A stretch of 64,000 nt of DNA. Origin: Hypoxylon rubiginosum. Taxonomy: Eukaryota > Ascomycota > Sordariomycetes > Xylariales > Hypoxylaceae. Made by a program: the position numbers and the translations under genes. This document shows, one piece after another, positions 1-10,649 of the stretch; position 1 is the first letter of the stretch; each line of letters starts with the position of its first letter. Where the stretch lies: positions 558,001 to 622,000 of the forward strand of contig CADCXA010000025.1 in NCBI GenBank assembly GCA_902806565.1, written 5' to 3'. The notes below the pieces were generated by a model. That model searched no databases. It was not told where the DNA came from and was given only the letters and a program-made list of their open reading frames with translations.

Positions 1-614
1 GTAGTAACACCGGTCCGTCAGGGGCCCAATCATAAGAAACAGCCAACCTGTTACATCTGATAGCATACACACCCACACCGTCCTCCAAATGCTGTGTCAC
101 TCAAGGCAGATCGGCCACCCGTACAGTGGTAGTGAGCGCTGACACGTTATAAAACGCCGCTGACATTTCGTGTAACGCCAGATGCATGTAAGATGATGCA
201 TAAGCCAATATAGCCCACCTTATGGTTTGAATGAGGTTGTATTCTCTAGGTTTCTAAGATAGGTGCGCTAGCTACAGGTACCTAATAGTACCCTAGTGGG
301 TAGGTCACACGTGACAGACCTCCTTATTAAAGGGGCTAGCGAAAGTAACTTTTGGGTGAGATAATGCTTCAAGGTTAGAAAAGGTTAGTGTATCGTTTTT
401 TTTTATAAATAAAAGCTCGCCCTTTAACGACCGTGTTTAATTTTGACAATGTGAAGAGTCACATAGGACAGCTTCTATGGGTTGCCTGTAGCATAGAGGA
501 TGCCATTCTTTTCTCTTCAGTCATGAAAATGTATGCAGTTAATCACATTTTCATTCTTAATCTTCCTATCTATATGCATTTAGCTTATACGTGTAAATCA
601 CTTCCCACATTCAC
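1..614. other. Left-edge intergenic DNA, no gene seen
   Basis: This is the 3' flank of the CVNH-LysM gene. No reading frame here looks coding; one 125-codon frame starting from a GTG at 433 mostly overlaps the antisense of the lectin gene. There is a short T run near 394-402 and copies of the GGTACC/CTAGG-type short motif that recurs between genes throughout the window (about 277-283). Confidence 0.6.
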
Positions 615-1625
615 TCAAATGAACCGAAGATTCCCATCCTCGTTTCCAATCCGCTCGTCCAACTCAATGCGGCTCTGGCGCCACTCCCCCTCCACGTTCC
701 TCAGCTCCGCCTCGAGGACCCGCCCCCCGTCGACGAGGCGGATGTCTCTGGCCGAGGAGCTGAAGTTTCCGGCCGACTGGCCCGGCACCTGCAGGGTCTG
801 GCCCGGGTAGATCATGTCCGGGTTGGCGATGTCGTTCCGCCGAGCGATCTCCTCGAAGCCGCAGTTGAAGCGCCGGGCGATGTCCCTCAGGGTGTCGCCC
901 TGCTGCACGGTGACGGTGCTGGGACCGGAACCCCCGCTCGCCCAGCGGAAGCGGCCGTCCTCGTTTCGGAGTACCCCGTTGAGGTTCAGGGTGCTGGCCT
1001 GGCTTTCGCCGTCGCGGCGGCGGCAGGTCGCGCGGAGGTCGTAGTCTCCCTCGAGGTGGATCTCGTCCGACGAAGATGTGAAGTTCCCGGCGTAGTCTCC
1101 GGTCGACCGGTCACGGTGTCCCCTGTCGTGATGAGGGGAGTGGTTCGGCCCGGGTGAGTATCCTGGAGGTGGTGGCGTCGAATGCAACTGCTGCTCTAGT
1201 CTTTCTTCCTCTTCCTTCTTCTCATTGCGGTCGTGGACGAAGTCTTCCAGTTTGTGACCGGCGAAAGCACCACCTATAGCGCCAATCACTCCATGACCCA
1301 TTTTATGTCCGCCGTAAGCACCGGCGGCGCCGCCAGCGAGTGCTCCCATTATGCCACGGTCCCCTTCCTCACCGGCGCCGGTATTTGTATACGGGCCCTC
1401 GCTCTGGTGAGGTGAGTGTTGGTTTCGATCGTCATTGTATCGATCTCCAGCTGGAGTGCGATAGGAGTTTCCATATTGCGGATGGTTGGGTTGGCTATAG
1501 CCCTGCTGCTCATCTGGGCCACTAGGGTATGGACATTGCGAGCTGGATTGTTGGTTATAGTACGCGGCAGATTCGCCGCGCTGTCTTTCGTCCTGATAAC
1601 CCTGACTATCGTAACGCGGATCCAT
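615..1625 (-). CDS. CVNH-LysM lectin, glycine-zipper N-terminal region
   Basis: Single-exon protein of 336 residues starting at an ATG. Residues 1-85 are polar, Gln/Tyr/Pro-rich and low complexity. Residues 91-126 form a glycine-rich GxxxG-type stretch (GALAGGAAGAYGGHKMG and a second similar block), followed by a short charged Glu/Lys segment. Residues about 180-230 are the first half of a cyanovirin-N homology (CVNH) domain (GNFTSSS, DYDLRATCRR, LNLNGVLRN). A LysM module is inserted at 236-282 (VQQGDTLRDIA, NPDMIYPGQTLQVPG), and the second CVNH half follows at 286-336 (GNFSSSARDIRL, IELDERIGNEDG). LysM binds chitin or N-acetylglucosamine oligomers and CVNH binds mannose-type glycans, so a glycan-binding role is expected from family knowledge. 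No signal peptide is visible, so the protein is probably cytosolic or leaves by another route. Confidence 0.9.
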   Translation of the reverse strand: MDPRYDSQGYQDERQRGESAAYYNQQSSSQCPYPSGPDEQQGYSQPNHPQYGNSYRTPAGDRYNDDRNQHSPHQSEGPYTNTGAGEEGDRGIMGALAGGAAGAYGGHKMGHGVIGAIGGAFAGHKLEDFVHDRNEKKEEEERLEQQLHSTPPPPGYSPGPNHSPHHDRGHRDRSTGDYAGNFTSSSDEIHLEGDYDLRATCRRRDGESQASTLNLNGVLRNEDGRFRWASGGSGPSTVTVQQGDTLRDIARRFNCGFEEIARRNDIANPDMIYPGQTLQVPGQSAGNFSSSARDIRLVDGGRVLEAELRNVEGEWRQSRIELDERIGNEDGNLRFI

Positions 1626-2464
1626 GTTTCTTGTGGTCGGGTCTTGCTGTTGCTTCAGTTGCGTCTTTGAAATACAAATTGAGTTGCGCTAGATGGGTTC
1701 TAAACGCCTAGAATGACGAGACTTATATATTCAAAGCTTCTTGATCAAATCTGTCGCCTACGTCGGCTCCCTCAGGTGGCGCTTCTTCTGACGTGGGCGG
1801 ATTCAGCCCTGACCAACAAGATTTAAGTGGGTTTCTACAGCGCAGCAATTGGTGGCCGTTGGGTAATGTCCCGTGGGACTTGACTCTATTTACACGCCCT
1901 AGTTTGCCTTCTTGTGGATACGCGCTGGGTATTCGGCACATAGTTATGCGGATATTCGGCAGCATAGCATAGCCGCCTTATGTGCATATTGGGCATCGCG
2001 GAACAACCTAACAATGAATAGCTTCACTTGAAACTAATCTAAGGGCCAGTAGCTAGATTGCAGGACAGCAATTGTACTAGTATTCTGGGAGACAAAATCA
2101 TGATCCTAGAATTGAGTCAGTGTCTAGGGGTAGTTAGGGGCATGGAATAGATAACAAGTAAATTTGCTGCAAGCGGTTTTTTCCAGTCCTTGAACATGAG
2201 TAGGGACTAAAATAGTGCGAGGAGAATTCAAGAATAATTATATCCTAGCATGAGAAATCAAGGCACAGTACCATAATGAATCCTTCGTTGTCTAGTTTGC
2301 TGTCGGTAGAGCTAAGGGGTCAACAATAAGGGGCTCATAGCAAAAATTCAGTCGCATCTATCTATCCACATTATCCACATTTCAAGCAATATCAAACATG
2401 CGGCACGGAGGTACCTGTTGACTCATCGTGGCGGTGCGGGTTACTTACCCCAGCTATCTCCCGT

Positions 2465-2540
2465 ATTATAAGGAGCTGTGCTATTTGGAGAGTGTAAAAT
2501 TTCCTTATATGGAGAGTATTCGCAAGGTCTTTGGGAAGCC
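2465..2540 (+). repeat. Copy 1 of an inverted, coding-like duplicated fragment
   Basis: About 76 bp that match the reverse complement of 2862-2936. The core (GAGCTGTGCTATTTGGAGAG and the next bases) is identical and the remainder is roughly 80% alike. In frame it reads YKELCYLESVK...YMESIRKVFG, and the other copy reads YNELCYLESVK...HMETIRKVLA. Most differences are silent or conservative, which suggests that both come from a once-coding family. Confidence 0.6.
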
Positions 2541-2861
2541 GTCTGCTTTGTATAACCTCAGTTTTTCTAAAATGCATAACTACCAAGCTCCAGATATCTT
2601 ATATAAGAGGCCAGGGTAAAAGGGCCTAGGAACTAAGGGCTTATCTTCTATATTATTTTTTCTCTTTCACTAGTAAACTTGTAACCCCTATCCAAGCGAT
2701 AGGGTAACCAATATGCCTATAACCTTACCTGGTGTTCAGGGCTAAAATCCTGATAGCTCTGTGGCGAAGATATGTATTAGAGGCGTTGCGGATAGCTTTA
2801 AAATATTACTAATAGCTGTAAATATTTGAGGTAGGTATACACGGCCATATTGCCAGCTAGC

Positions 2862-2936
2862 CAACACTTTGCGAATAGTCTCCATGTGAGGTGATTTTAC
2901 ACTCTCCAAATAGCACAGCTCATTATAAGCGCCCGC
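2862..2936 (-). repeat. Copy 2 of the inverted, coding-like fragment
   Basis: Reverse-strand partner of the fragment at 2465-2540, about 320 bp away in inverted orientation. It lies inside a 123-codon reverse frame (2742-3113) that has no recognisable domain. The duplicate could be a solo terminal piece of a transposon or a small gene-fragment inversion. I do not recognise the parent protein. Confidence 0.55.
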
Positions 2937-4035
2937 TCTTCGTTTTCTAGTAAGGTCGAATGCCCGAGATTCATCTCGGAAATATTGTGGTGTGTCGTTT
3001 GGTGTGGGAGAGTCCTTGTTTCGAAGCGAAGTGAAAACAGCAAAGTCCTGTTCGAGAGGGTCAGGGTCGGTCATTAATGCTTTGTCGATGTGAATGTAAC
3101 ATAATACTAACATCTTCGACTAAATTATGTTATACGCTGGACCAATATCTTCGTGTTATACGCCGGCCGGCCTCAGTTCATACTAACATCTCAATGACCT
3201 CCATGATTTAATTGACCTTCGATTGGCCAGGAATCGCCGCAAGGTTGGTGATAGTTGATGATGGACCCTTGAGTTGTCTTGCTCAAGGCGCTTACAGTTT
3301 GAATGAAGGCTCTGACTCTGTAATATAGAAGAGATAGACTGAGTAAAAGCCAACGATGAGTAGGAAGTGTGTGCCTATAAATAAGTGGGGATGCCGCAGG
3401 AGGGAATTGAGAGGATGAGTCTCTTCATCACAATTCTTGACTGACATATCTATTCATCATCATTCAATTTACATCCTATATTGTAATCGAAAAGCTCATA
3501 AATATCTAAGACTCACCGATTAAACAAGGCAGACCTTCCTAGTATATCTACACCTAGCTCAGCCTTCCTTGAGTTTTGATATTAGGTACGTATTCTAATA
3601 TGATCTTATAAAGAAAATACAACCGGTACCGCTCAGGCTATAGCGCCTTAATATTACTCAACGAGCGCATATATATAATTGCTGATCGCTCGAGCTTACT
3701 AGCTAAACAGAGCCGCATTTGTCTTCTTATCATTAGGGTGTGTGATAAGTTACATGGGATATGAATATCCTATTCGCTTAACACATTAATGTCGGTAAGT
3801 GAGTTAGGCACAACCCGCCTGTAGTGACGCCCACCAATTTGTCCTGGTTGGGGGCGTTGAGTTTCGCCCTACTTGATTCCTTGAAGGTCAGTCAGAATCC
3901 TATTACTACTTCTTAGTATGACCCTTAGGCGTAGTTTCGAGGTTCTTGCATGATCATAAGACATAATGCTAGCTAATACCAGTCCGTTTCGTCATATCTT
4001 TATGAAATCATATGAGCCAAGTTTATAAAGTAATT

Positions 4036-4976
4036 CTAGACCTGGTCCCAGACTTGCTCCGCATACTCCTGCAAATATGGAATGTCGATTATAAAATCCG
4101 TTTCTTGCGGTCCTGGGTCTCGAAGGTAGAGAAGCCCAAATTCCAATACTAATGGCCCTCTAGTCACATTATATGATATTGGGTTTGTCGCCTCGTCGCG
4201 GTTGATTGTGATTTCTTGCTTTAGCACCGGAAGCATCTGTTGGACGGCTGCTGCTCGTCTGGTAGTAGTAGCCCCTGGTCTGGTCGCCACCTCCTCCTCC
4301 CATTTCTCCAAGATAATCCTAGACTCTCCTCGATCGAACTTAGCAAGTATTACTATTTTTACGTCGTGATTTGACGCCATGAACCACCATCTCATATCAT
4401 TACGTAGCTGATTTAGAGACTCCGAGTGCCCGGCCTCGATTACTAGTGTTGGCCAATCTCCTGGTCGTTTACGTTCGGGCATTGGACCCCCCGTCGAGTC
4501 ACCCTCCCCGCCGTCCCCTCCGGGATGGCTGGATCGAAATGTGGTAGTACCTATCGTGGCCCATGTCGTTTCCATGCCAGTTCTGCAAAGCTGAGCATAG
4601 TATCGCATATAGATAGCCTGGTGAAGTGTTTCGTGAAGACGGGTGGGGATTGTAACTATTAGGATCTGCGACTCGGCGTGATAGCGGCGCCACCGAAATC
4701 TACGCCTCCGGATCGATCGTTCGTGATCAATCTGGGCAAAATCACTAGGGGATACATCTAAGTTGTTAGCTTATAACGCAAATGAATATAAAGGTAGATA
4801 GTGGTGGATATACTTGTGAAAATAAGAAAATCCCCAGAAATAGAATTAATAATCTCGAAGATATCTTGGGCATTCGTGAATTTGATGGTTGGGTCTTCAT
4901 CGCCTCTTTCTAATGATGTAGTCGACGTCGGCATTGTTGAGGTGGATGCAGCAGTTGACGGTGTGAATCCCGACAT
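4036..4976 (-). CDS. PD-(D/E)XK nuclease-like hypothetical protein
   Basis: Two exons: 4976-4814 and 4757-4036. The 56-nt intron has donor GTATAT, branch GCTAAC and acceptor CTTAG, and the join keeps one frame of 294 residues. An in-frame ATG further upstream at 5033 would add 19 residues; I prefer 4976 (MSGFTPSTAAS, low-complexity Ser/Thr start). The core reads SQILIVTIPTRLHE, then WPTLVIEAGHSES, LRNDMRWWF and HDVKIVILAKFD. That spacing resembles Uma2-type PD-(D/E)XK restriction-endonuclease-fold proteins, with Glu of VIEAG and Lys of VKIVIL as candidate catalytic residues. Related uncharacterised proteins occur in many copies in fungal genomes; the function is unknown. It is transcribed divergently from the PAC1 pseudogene, with about 290 bp between starts. 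The fold assignment is inference from motif pattern. Confidence 0.75.
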
Positions 4977-5267
4977 CGTTGACGTTATATTAACCTGGAA
5001 ATTAAAGAGGTTGAATTTAGCTGAGGTCACCATTACATACCTGTACTAGAACGGAAGGGGGAAAATATAAACCTTAAATAAAAACCCTATATATATATAA
5101 TAGCACGAGCCACCGAATTAAGGTCTGAGCCCCACTGAGATAACCAACACCTTTGATGTGAGAAACAACATCATCGAAGAAAGCTTGCCGGCCCACGTGC
5201 TAGACACTGCTGGAATGCTGGGCTGACAATATAGAGTGACGGGCCAGCACTGGCACAACCCCCAGCA

Positions 5268-6774
5268 ATGGCCCAAATACTATCTAACCGTCAGGCAGAA
5301 GAGCTGTAGGTATTATCTTTCCCCAACCCCCGCTCTCCACGTCGGCGCTAACGTACGACCCTTTTCTAGACACAAATCCATCATCGCCTAGCTTGCAGCA
5401 AATAAGCTTCCGAACTCTGCTGCCGCGTTCAGGGCTGAGTTACAGCTTGGAGAAGATGTCCTCGACACGGCCACTACTAAGAAGTACAAAACGTTGTTGG
5501 AGAAGAAATGGACAAGTGTCGTCCGACTGCAGAAGAAGGTGAGGAGTCCTATCCCTTTCTCTCTTCTTCTTCCAATATTCTGACCTTTGCTATTGTAGAT
5601 TATGGAGCTCGAGTCCCGAAACGCCGCACTCCAATCCGAGCTCGATAGCGTAACGCCTGCCGCGCCCCCTAAACGGAATAAAGACCCTGGATCATGGCTC
5701 CCTAAAGCCCCTCCACGATGCACCCTCGAATCCCACCGAAATACGATTAACTGTGTCGCATTTCACCCCATGTTTTCTTCAGTTGCCTCTAGTTCCGATG
5801 ATTACACAATCAAGATATGGGACTGGGAATTGGGCGAACTAGAACGGACGATTAAAGGCCACACCCGAGCAGTTCTAGACATGGACTTCGGCAGTCCTAG
5901 AAGCAACATCCTCTTAGTATCATGCAGCTCGGATCTCATCATCAAGCTCTGGGATCCTTCGGAGGATTACAAGAACATTCGGACATTGCCGGGTCATGAT
6001 CATAGCGTCAGTGCTGTGCGATTCATCCCGTCGAGAGTAAACTTGCTGGTCAGCGCAAGTCGGGATCATACTCTGAAGATATGAGACGTTAACACGGGAT
6101 TCTGTTTGCACACGTTACAAGGTCACACGGGGTGGGTACGAGATGTTTCGCCATCCTATGACGGCCATTTCTTGCTATCGACTGGCGACGACATGACGGC
6201 TCGACTGTGGGATATGTCCATGACGAAACCTGAAGTCAAGGCGACGATGACTGGGCATGAAAACTTCAACGAATGTTGTGCACTTGCACCGCCCACCTCT
6301 TACTAGTACTTTGCGCTCCTGGCCGGCATGAAAAGGCTACCTCCACTAGAAAGTTCCGCTGAGTTCATGGCTACCGGATCACGAGACAAGATTATCAGAC
6401 TCCGGAACTCGCGTGGGACGTGTATCCGGACTCTTGTTGGCTATGACAATTGGGTACGTGCGCTCGTCTTTCACCCCGGCGGCAAGTACCTCCTCTCGGT
6501 ATCTGATGATAAGACGCTCCGCTGCTGGGGCCTGAGTCAGGACGGCAAGTGCGTAAGAGTCATCCAGGACGCACACGAACGCTTCATCACCTGTTTGAGA
6601 TGGGCACCGGGGATTCCTCAAATTGCAACCGGCGAAAATAGCGTCGTTACGGGAGAGAGCAATGGGACGCCAAATGGCAAACCGGCTGCAGGACCTGGCA
6701 CATCAGACGTGCAAGTGCGATGCGTCATTGCCACTGGAGGTGTGGATTTCAAGCTAAGGATATTTGCGAACTAG
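5268..6774 (+). pseudogene. PAC1: PAC1/LIS1 (nudF) copy with three in-frame stops
   Basis: Exons 5268-5305, 5370-5538 and 5599-6774 have intact splice sites and join into one frame of 461 codons with no indel. The product would be the dynein regulator PAC1/LIS1: start MAQILSNRQAEEL, LisH region ([12 protein letters not shown]), coiled coil ([14 protein letters not shown]), then WD40 repeats to LRIFAN. PAC1 acts with NDEL1 on dynein at microtubule tips in nuclear migration. Three codons are stops: TAG at 5389-5391 where the LisH motif has Tyr, TGA at 6082-6084 where a WD repeat needs Trp (LKI-stop-DV), and TAG at 6304-6306 where homologues have Gln (SY-stop-YFALL). Other conserved positions are also changed (RLRNSRG, CWGLSQ, VGYDNW). 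The likely reading is an inactivated second copy; sequencing error would be unlikely to give three separate stops. Confidence 0.88.
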
Positions 6775-9170
6775 GATGGACATTAACCAAAGGTTTATCT
6801 CGAGCTATTATGACGAAGGCTGGGCTGTCGAGGAAAATCCCCCCTATTAAACATTCGACTTGGAAAAGACAATTCAGCCCTCCTATTCGAGATAGATCGC
6901 AGTGTCTAGTACTAGAGAAGGGACTGTATATCAGTCTACCTTTGAAGTAGTAGCATATTGAAGTATCCAGGTATGTATTATCGTTCTTTTGTTGAATAAT
7001 CCTCGTCATTCGATCTTCTCTAGTCACATAATGACTAACGACGAACTCGAAAAGGCCGGACAGTTATTGAGAACATTAGAAAGGAAACCAAAAATAAATG
7101 ATGACAACTTCATCTTCAGAAAATTTTGCTTGATTCAAGGCATAATAGCCTCGACTATGAGGAACCAACGTTGAATTTGCCAAATTTGCCATACACATAC
7201 ACCTTTGCAGTTGCTTGAAGACCTCCATCCCGTACTTCTATCCGCGGCCCGTCCCATAACACCGTAATTTTATGAGAGCATCAGACGACAGTCTTTTCTC
7301 CTGACGGCTCTGCCGTTTTCGAGTCTAATGCCAAAGCCATCCCCGTCCCAGTACCAGTTGAAGACGATATATAGTGATCGGATATGCGTTAGTGGTGTGG
7401 TGTAAGGAAGTTGCGCAGTAATCCCTTTGGCGAGCAGACCGACGCTCGATTTTAAGCCCACATGATAATCTCCTATTACAGGCTTCAAACGGCTCAAAAT
7501 GAACGAGGACTCTCCCACACGAAACGGCACGCCACGATAGTCTCTCGATACCTAAATCATAGCGAAATGACAGCCGCCACAAGATTCCGTGATGGATTAA
7601 GGGCATAAGGTAAGGAATCACGTGGGACAGCTCATTTTATGTGTCGCATGTGACATAAGGGACGCCATTTTCAGATCTCAAAACCTCCAGTCCTGGAGGC
7701 GTTTATGCTATGCAGGCATCACTTGTATGCAATACCATATATTTAGGCATTGACGAAATTCTGAGTATCATCTGACAAGGAAACAATGTTACTTACCAGA
7801 CCCAAGTCTTTAAAAGATGGTCACGTTTTTGCAACCGGTGTTTTATAGGTACCTAGGCGAAAACGCTCGCCTCAAGCCTACTCCTAGGTATCATGACAGT
7901 CGTCATGAATCAATAATCCTCGTCCTATACGACATGCTATATAGGGGCACCATCTTGGATGCGAATGTGTCTAGTTTGAATCCGCATTCTAGTCGATTCA
8001 TCATATGATTATTACAAATGCCGAAGCCTCCTTGCGGTATATCAGATCATGTATAGCCTCGATGCGGCCTTAAATTCACTCATCATGTTGTATAGTCAAG
8101 ACTTTCCGGTGGCTATGACGGCTGCCTCACAATCACGGGACACGGGACACGATATAGGTCGGTAGGGCAGGTATACAGGAGAACGTTAAGACGTTCATCT
8201 GGCGTCATATATTCTAGCGCCGGAAGCGCCGAGTAAGTCAGTCTACGCGTGGGAGCGATTTTAAGTCGCCCGTCACTGGCTTGAAGATCGTGGGTTCGTG
8301 GGTTGGTATCGCGTGCTCTCCCCTCATAGGCAGCCTGCTGTGGGGGTCTCCTTGCGAATGGCGTTACAGTCATTTCTCCCACGATCATTTGACCATTACC
8401 GGAATTCTTAATCTCGGGTTACACCGCATATGGTCCGTTTCTAGAAAGCGACGATGTATCCATTAAGTGACTCCGGTATAGAGTAGGTAGAAAGGGGTGA
8501 GTAGGTAGGTATTTACCTGCCCCGTGTCCCCTTATCCATATCTGCAAATTACTAACTCTCCTCATCAAAGCATATCTCGATACTAAGACGAACCTGCTAA
8601 GAATAACCTAATAAATACTTCCACTACATTCGATACAAAACGTTACTTTCTCTCGCGGTAACACGAGAACAATGGATCAAGGTTTAATTAATCAAGCTAC
8701 GCAAGTCTGGTACTGTGTACGCGTCACCCTCTCATTTCTATACCCCTTTAGTGACCTAGGACGCTGACGCTCTAACTAAGTGTAAATGCAAAGATGGACC
8801 TCTGACCGTCGCAAACAACAGCCAGTGTACGTCGGATACATGCCAACACAAGCGGTGTGCAAACTGTACGGTTCAAGATGGATGAGCAGGCTGAAAGAAA
8901 TGGGAAGAAGAAATTGACATCAACATGCGACTCTAGTGGTGAAGCTGTACATATATCAGATACGCATAACACTTTTTATGGTCGCAGAATTGTTGTGGAG
9001 GATGAAGGGATCTAGTAGGCCGCTGTAATTAATATATAACAATGTACGGTCCTAAATAACATGATGAACCAAAGAGGCGCTTGTAGAGTATAACAGTACA
9101 TGTGTTACTCGAAACATAGGAGGTAGGGAAGTACATAAGTATCATGAGCGTCCAATCTTTATGCATCTTT
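6775..9170. other. Intergenic, 2.4 kb, no gene supported
   Basis: Only short frames of 60-98 codons without recognisable domains are present, none with plausible exon structure. Several copies of the CCTAGG/GGTACC-type short motif occur (about 7848-7858, 7880-7888 and 8495-8515). It may contain promoter or 3' untranslated sequence of the neighbours. Confidence 0.5.
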
Positions 9171-10175
9171 TTAATGAGAGGAGGCCCAAGCCCAAAGGCT
9201 CTCAAACGTGGCCTTGGACTTTCTGACGGTGAACTTGGCCAACTCGCGATGCCCCTTCTTCTCTGCCTCCGGCACTTCCATGTCCTCCTCGTGGAAGTGC
9301 TTATTGCCACGTCTTGCTAAGTCCAAGTACTCTTGTCGCTCCTCCTCGTTGCCGCCGAATGTTGTCGCGTAGCCAGCATATTTAAGAAGAAGAATGTTCA
9401 GTAAGATTCTGCACATTCTTCCATTTCCGTCTCCGAAAGGATGGATGCAGACAAGTCGATGGCAGTATCTGCTGGCTAGGTCGAAGGGGTCGATGGCCTT
9501 GCTGTCCTCGGCATCCGTGAGGTCGCTGTGGAGGTCGCTGACGAGGTCTGCCATGTACTGGGGCACGGCAGATGCGCGAATGAAAATTGATTTCTTCCTC
9601 ATGTCTTGCCCGTGCCTTGCTGCGATCTCCCAAGTTCGGTACTTGCCAGGCTCTCCCGCGTCTTCATGAAGAATTTTCCCGGTGCACAGTTTGGCGTGTA
9701 CTTCTTTGAGGAAGTCTTCCGTGATAGGCTTGCTGTCCAAGACGAAGTGGTCCACTGCATAGTTCAAAGCTTGGGCGTGGTTGATGATTTCTTGGCGGCT
9801 TCGGACGACGTCTTCGAAAGAGCTTGGACGCTTCAGTGCAATCAACGCAGCTCGGGCCTGTTCGTATTCCGCACTCCCCTGTTCTACCCTAGCAGAGACC
9901 TGTTCGCCGTGGAGTATTCTGCGACATAGCTTCTCGGTGACATCGAAGTCTGAGCCGGTGGTTTCGATGAAGTTGGAGCCATAGACGAGCCCAACCAAGC
10001 TGTCTTCGATTATAGCCCACAACTCCCCTGTTTCTTTACCGATCTTTGTAGACTTGTCCTTCATTGTATGGATGATGGTGGATGGATCCTCTGGGAAGTT
10101 CTGGGCGTTTGCCTCATCTTGAAGGTATTGCGATAGGCGGATGGTGAAATCGATTGGTGACTGAAGTTTCGCCAT
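9171..10175 (-). CDS. Fic/DOC domain protein (putative AMP transferase)
   Basis: Single exon, 334 residues. The frame extends 16 codons upstream only from a TTG, so the ATG at 10175 (MAKLQSPIDF) is chosen. The complete Fic active-site motif HPFGDGNGR lies at residues 245-253, with the conserved Arg at 256. The His is the catalytic base, and the acidic residue and Asn/Gly/Arg cradle the nucleotide. A helix at about 62-71 ends GSNFIE, resembling the autoinhibitory (S/T)xxxE(G/N) helix of class II Fic proteins, but with Thr after the Glu rather than Gly/Asn. Fic enzymes usually transfer AMP from ATP to hydroxyl side chains of target proteins; the target here is unknown. There is no signal peptide or membrane segment, so it is presumably cytosolic. 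It stands alone, with no antitoxin-like partner. Confidence 0.88.
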   Translation of the reverse strand: MAKLQSPIDFTIRLSQYLQDEANAQNFPEDPSTIIHTMKDKSTKIGKETGELWAIIEDSLVGLVYGSNFIETTGSDFDVTEKLCRRILHGEQVSARVEQGSAEYEQARAALIALKRPSSFEDVVRSRQEIINHAQALNYAVDHFVLDSKPITEDFLKEVHAKLCTGKILHEDAGEPGKYRTWEIAARHGQDMRKKSIFIRASAVPQYMADLVSDLHSDLTDAEDSKAIDPFDLASRYCHRLVCIHPFGDGNGRMCRILLNILLLKYAGYATTFGGNEEERQEYLDLARRGNKHFHEEDMEVPEAEKKGHRELAKFTVRKSKATFESLWAWASSH

Positions 10176-10649
10176 TGTAATCTTGTGCAATGATTGGGTG
10201 GAGGAGATGGTGGTGTCACGCAAATGGATTGGGAAGTGCTAGTAAGGACTTTGTAGGTTACTCTACTATTTATTCGACGGGGAGAGACGAGCCGAAGAAG
10301 GTTAAGGTTGCTATCAGGTATCAGGTAGCAAATCAGGTAGGTGCCTCCTATCTAAGAGGTATGTAGTGCCAACTGACTATTTTAACCAGGCGTTTCGAGA
10401 CATCCACTTAATTGCATTTATTAATTGATGGCCATATTGGCCCCTGAGCGTCTACGCAACGTTTTCAATATGTACCTAAGTACCCACGTAAACAGCATAG
10501 ACGATATGGGAGCTTTGGATCTGTGAATAATCTAGGAAGACGTCGAATTTTTCCCTTAGAAAACACGACAGCGCTTTGAGGAAAGCTGCTTGTACAAGTT
10601 AAGATTTCCAAAACGCACTCAAGAAATGTTCGGGCTTTAAAGGGGTTTA
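10176..10649. promoter_or_regulatory. Intergenic space upstream of the Fic gene
   Basis: 474 bp between the 3' end of the C2H2 gene and the start of the Fic gene, both on the reverse strand. It must carry the Fic promoter. A repeated CAGGTA motif occurs at 10315-10340. No other structure is evident. Confidence 0.4.

Larger units (their letters stand above)
1626..4035. other. Gene-poor interval, 2.4 kb
   Basis: No convincing gene. Frames of 60-123 codons exist but lack recognisable domains. The interval holds an inverted pair of related coding-like fragments at about 2465-2540 and 2862-2936 (described separately) and is AT-richer than the flanking genes. It may be the eroded remains of a mobile element. 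Confidence 0.5.

Noticed and set aside
5268..6774. RIP as sole cause of the PAC1 stops, or an alternative genetic code
   Set aside because: One stop is a C/G transversion, and substitutions include T-to-C and A-to-G; base composition remains normal. Other genes in the window end in TGA and TAG, so stop codons are not reassigned.
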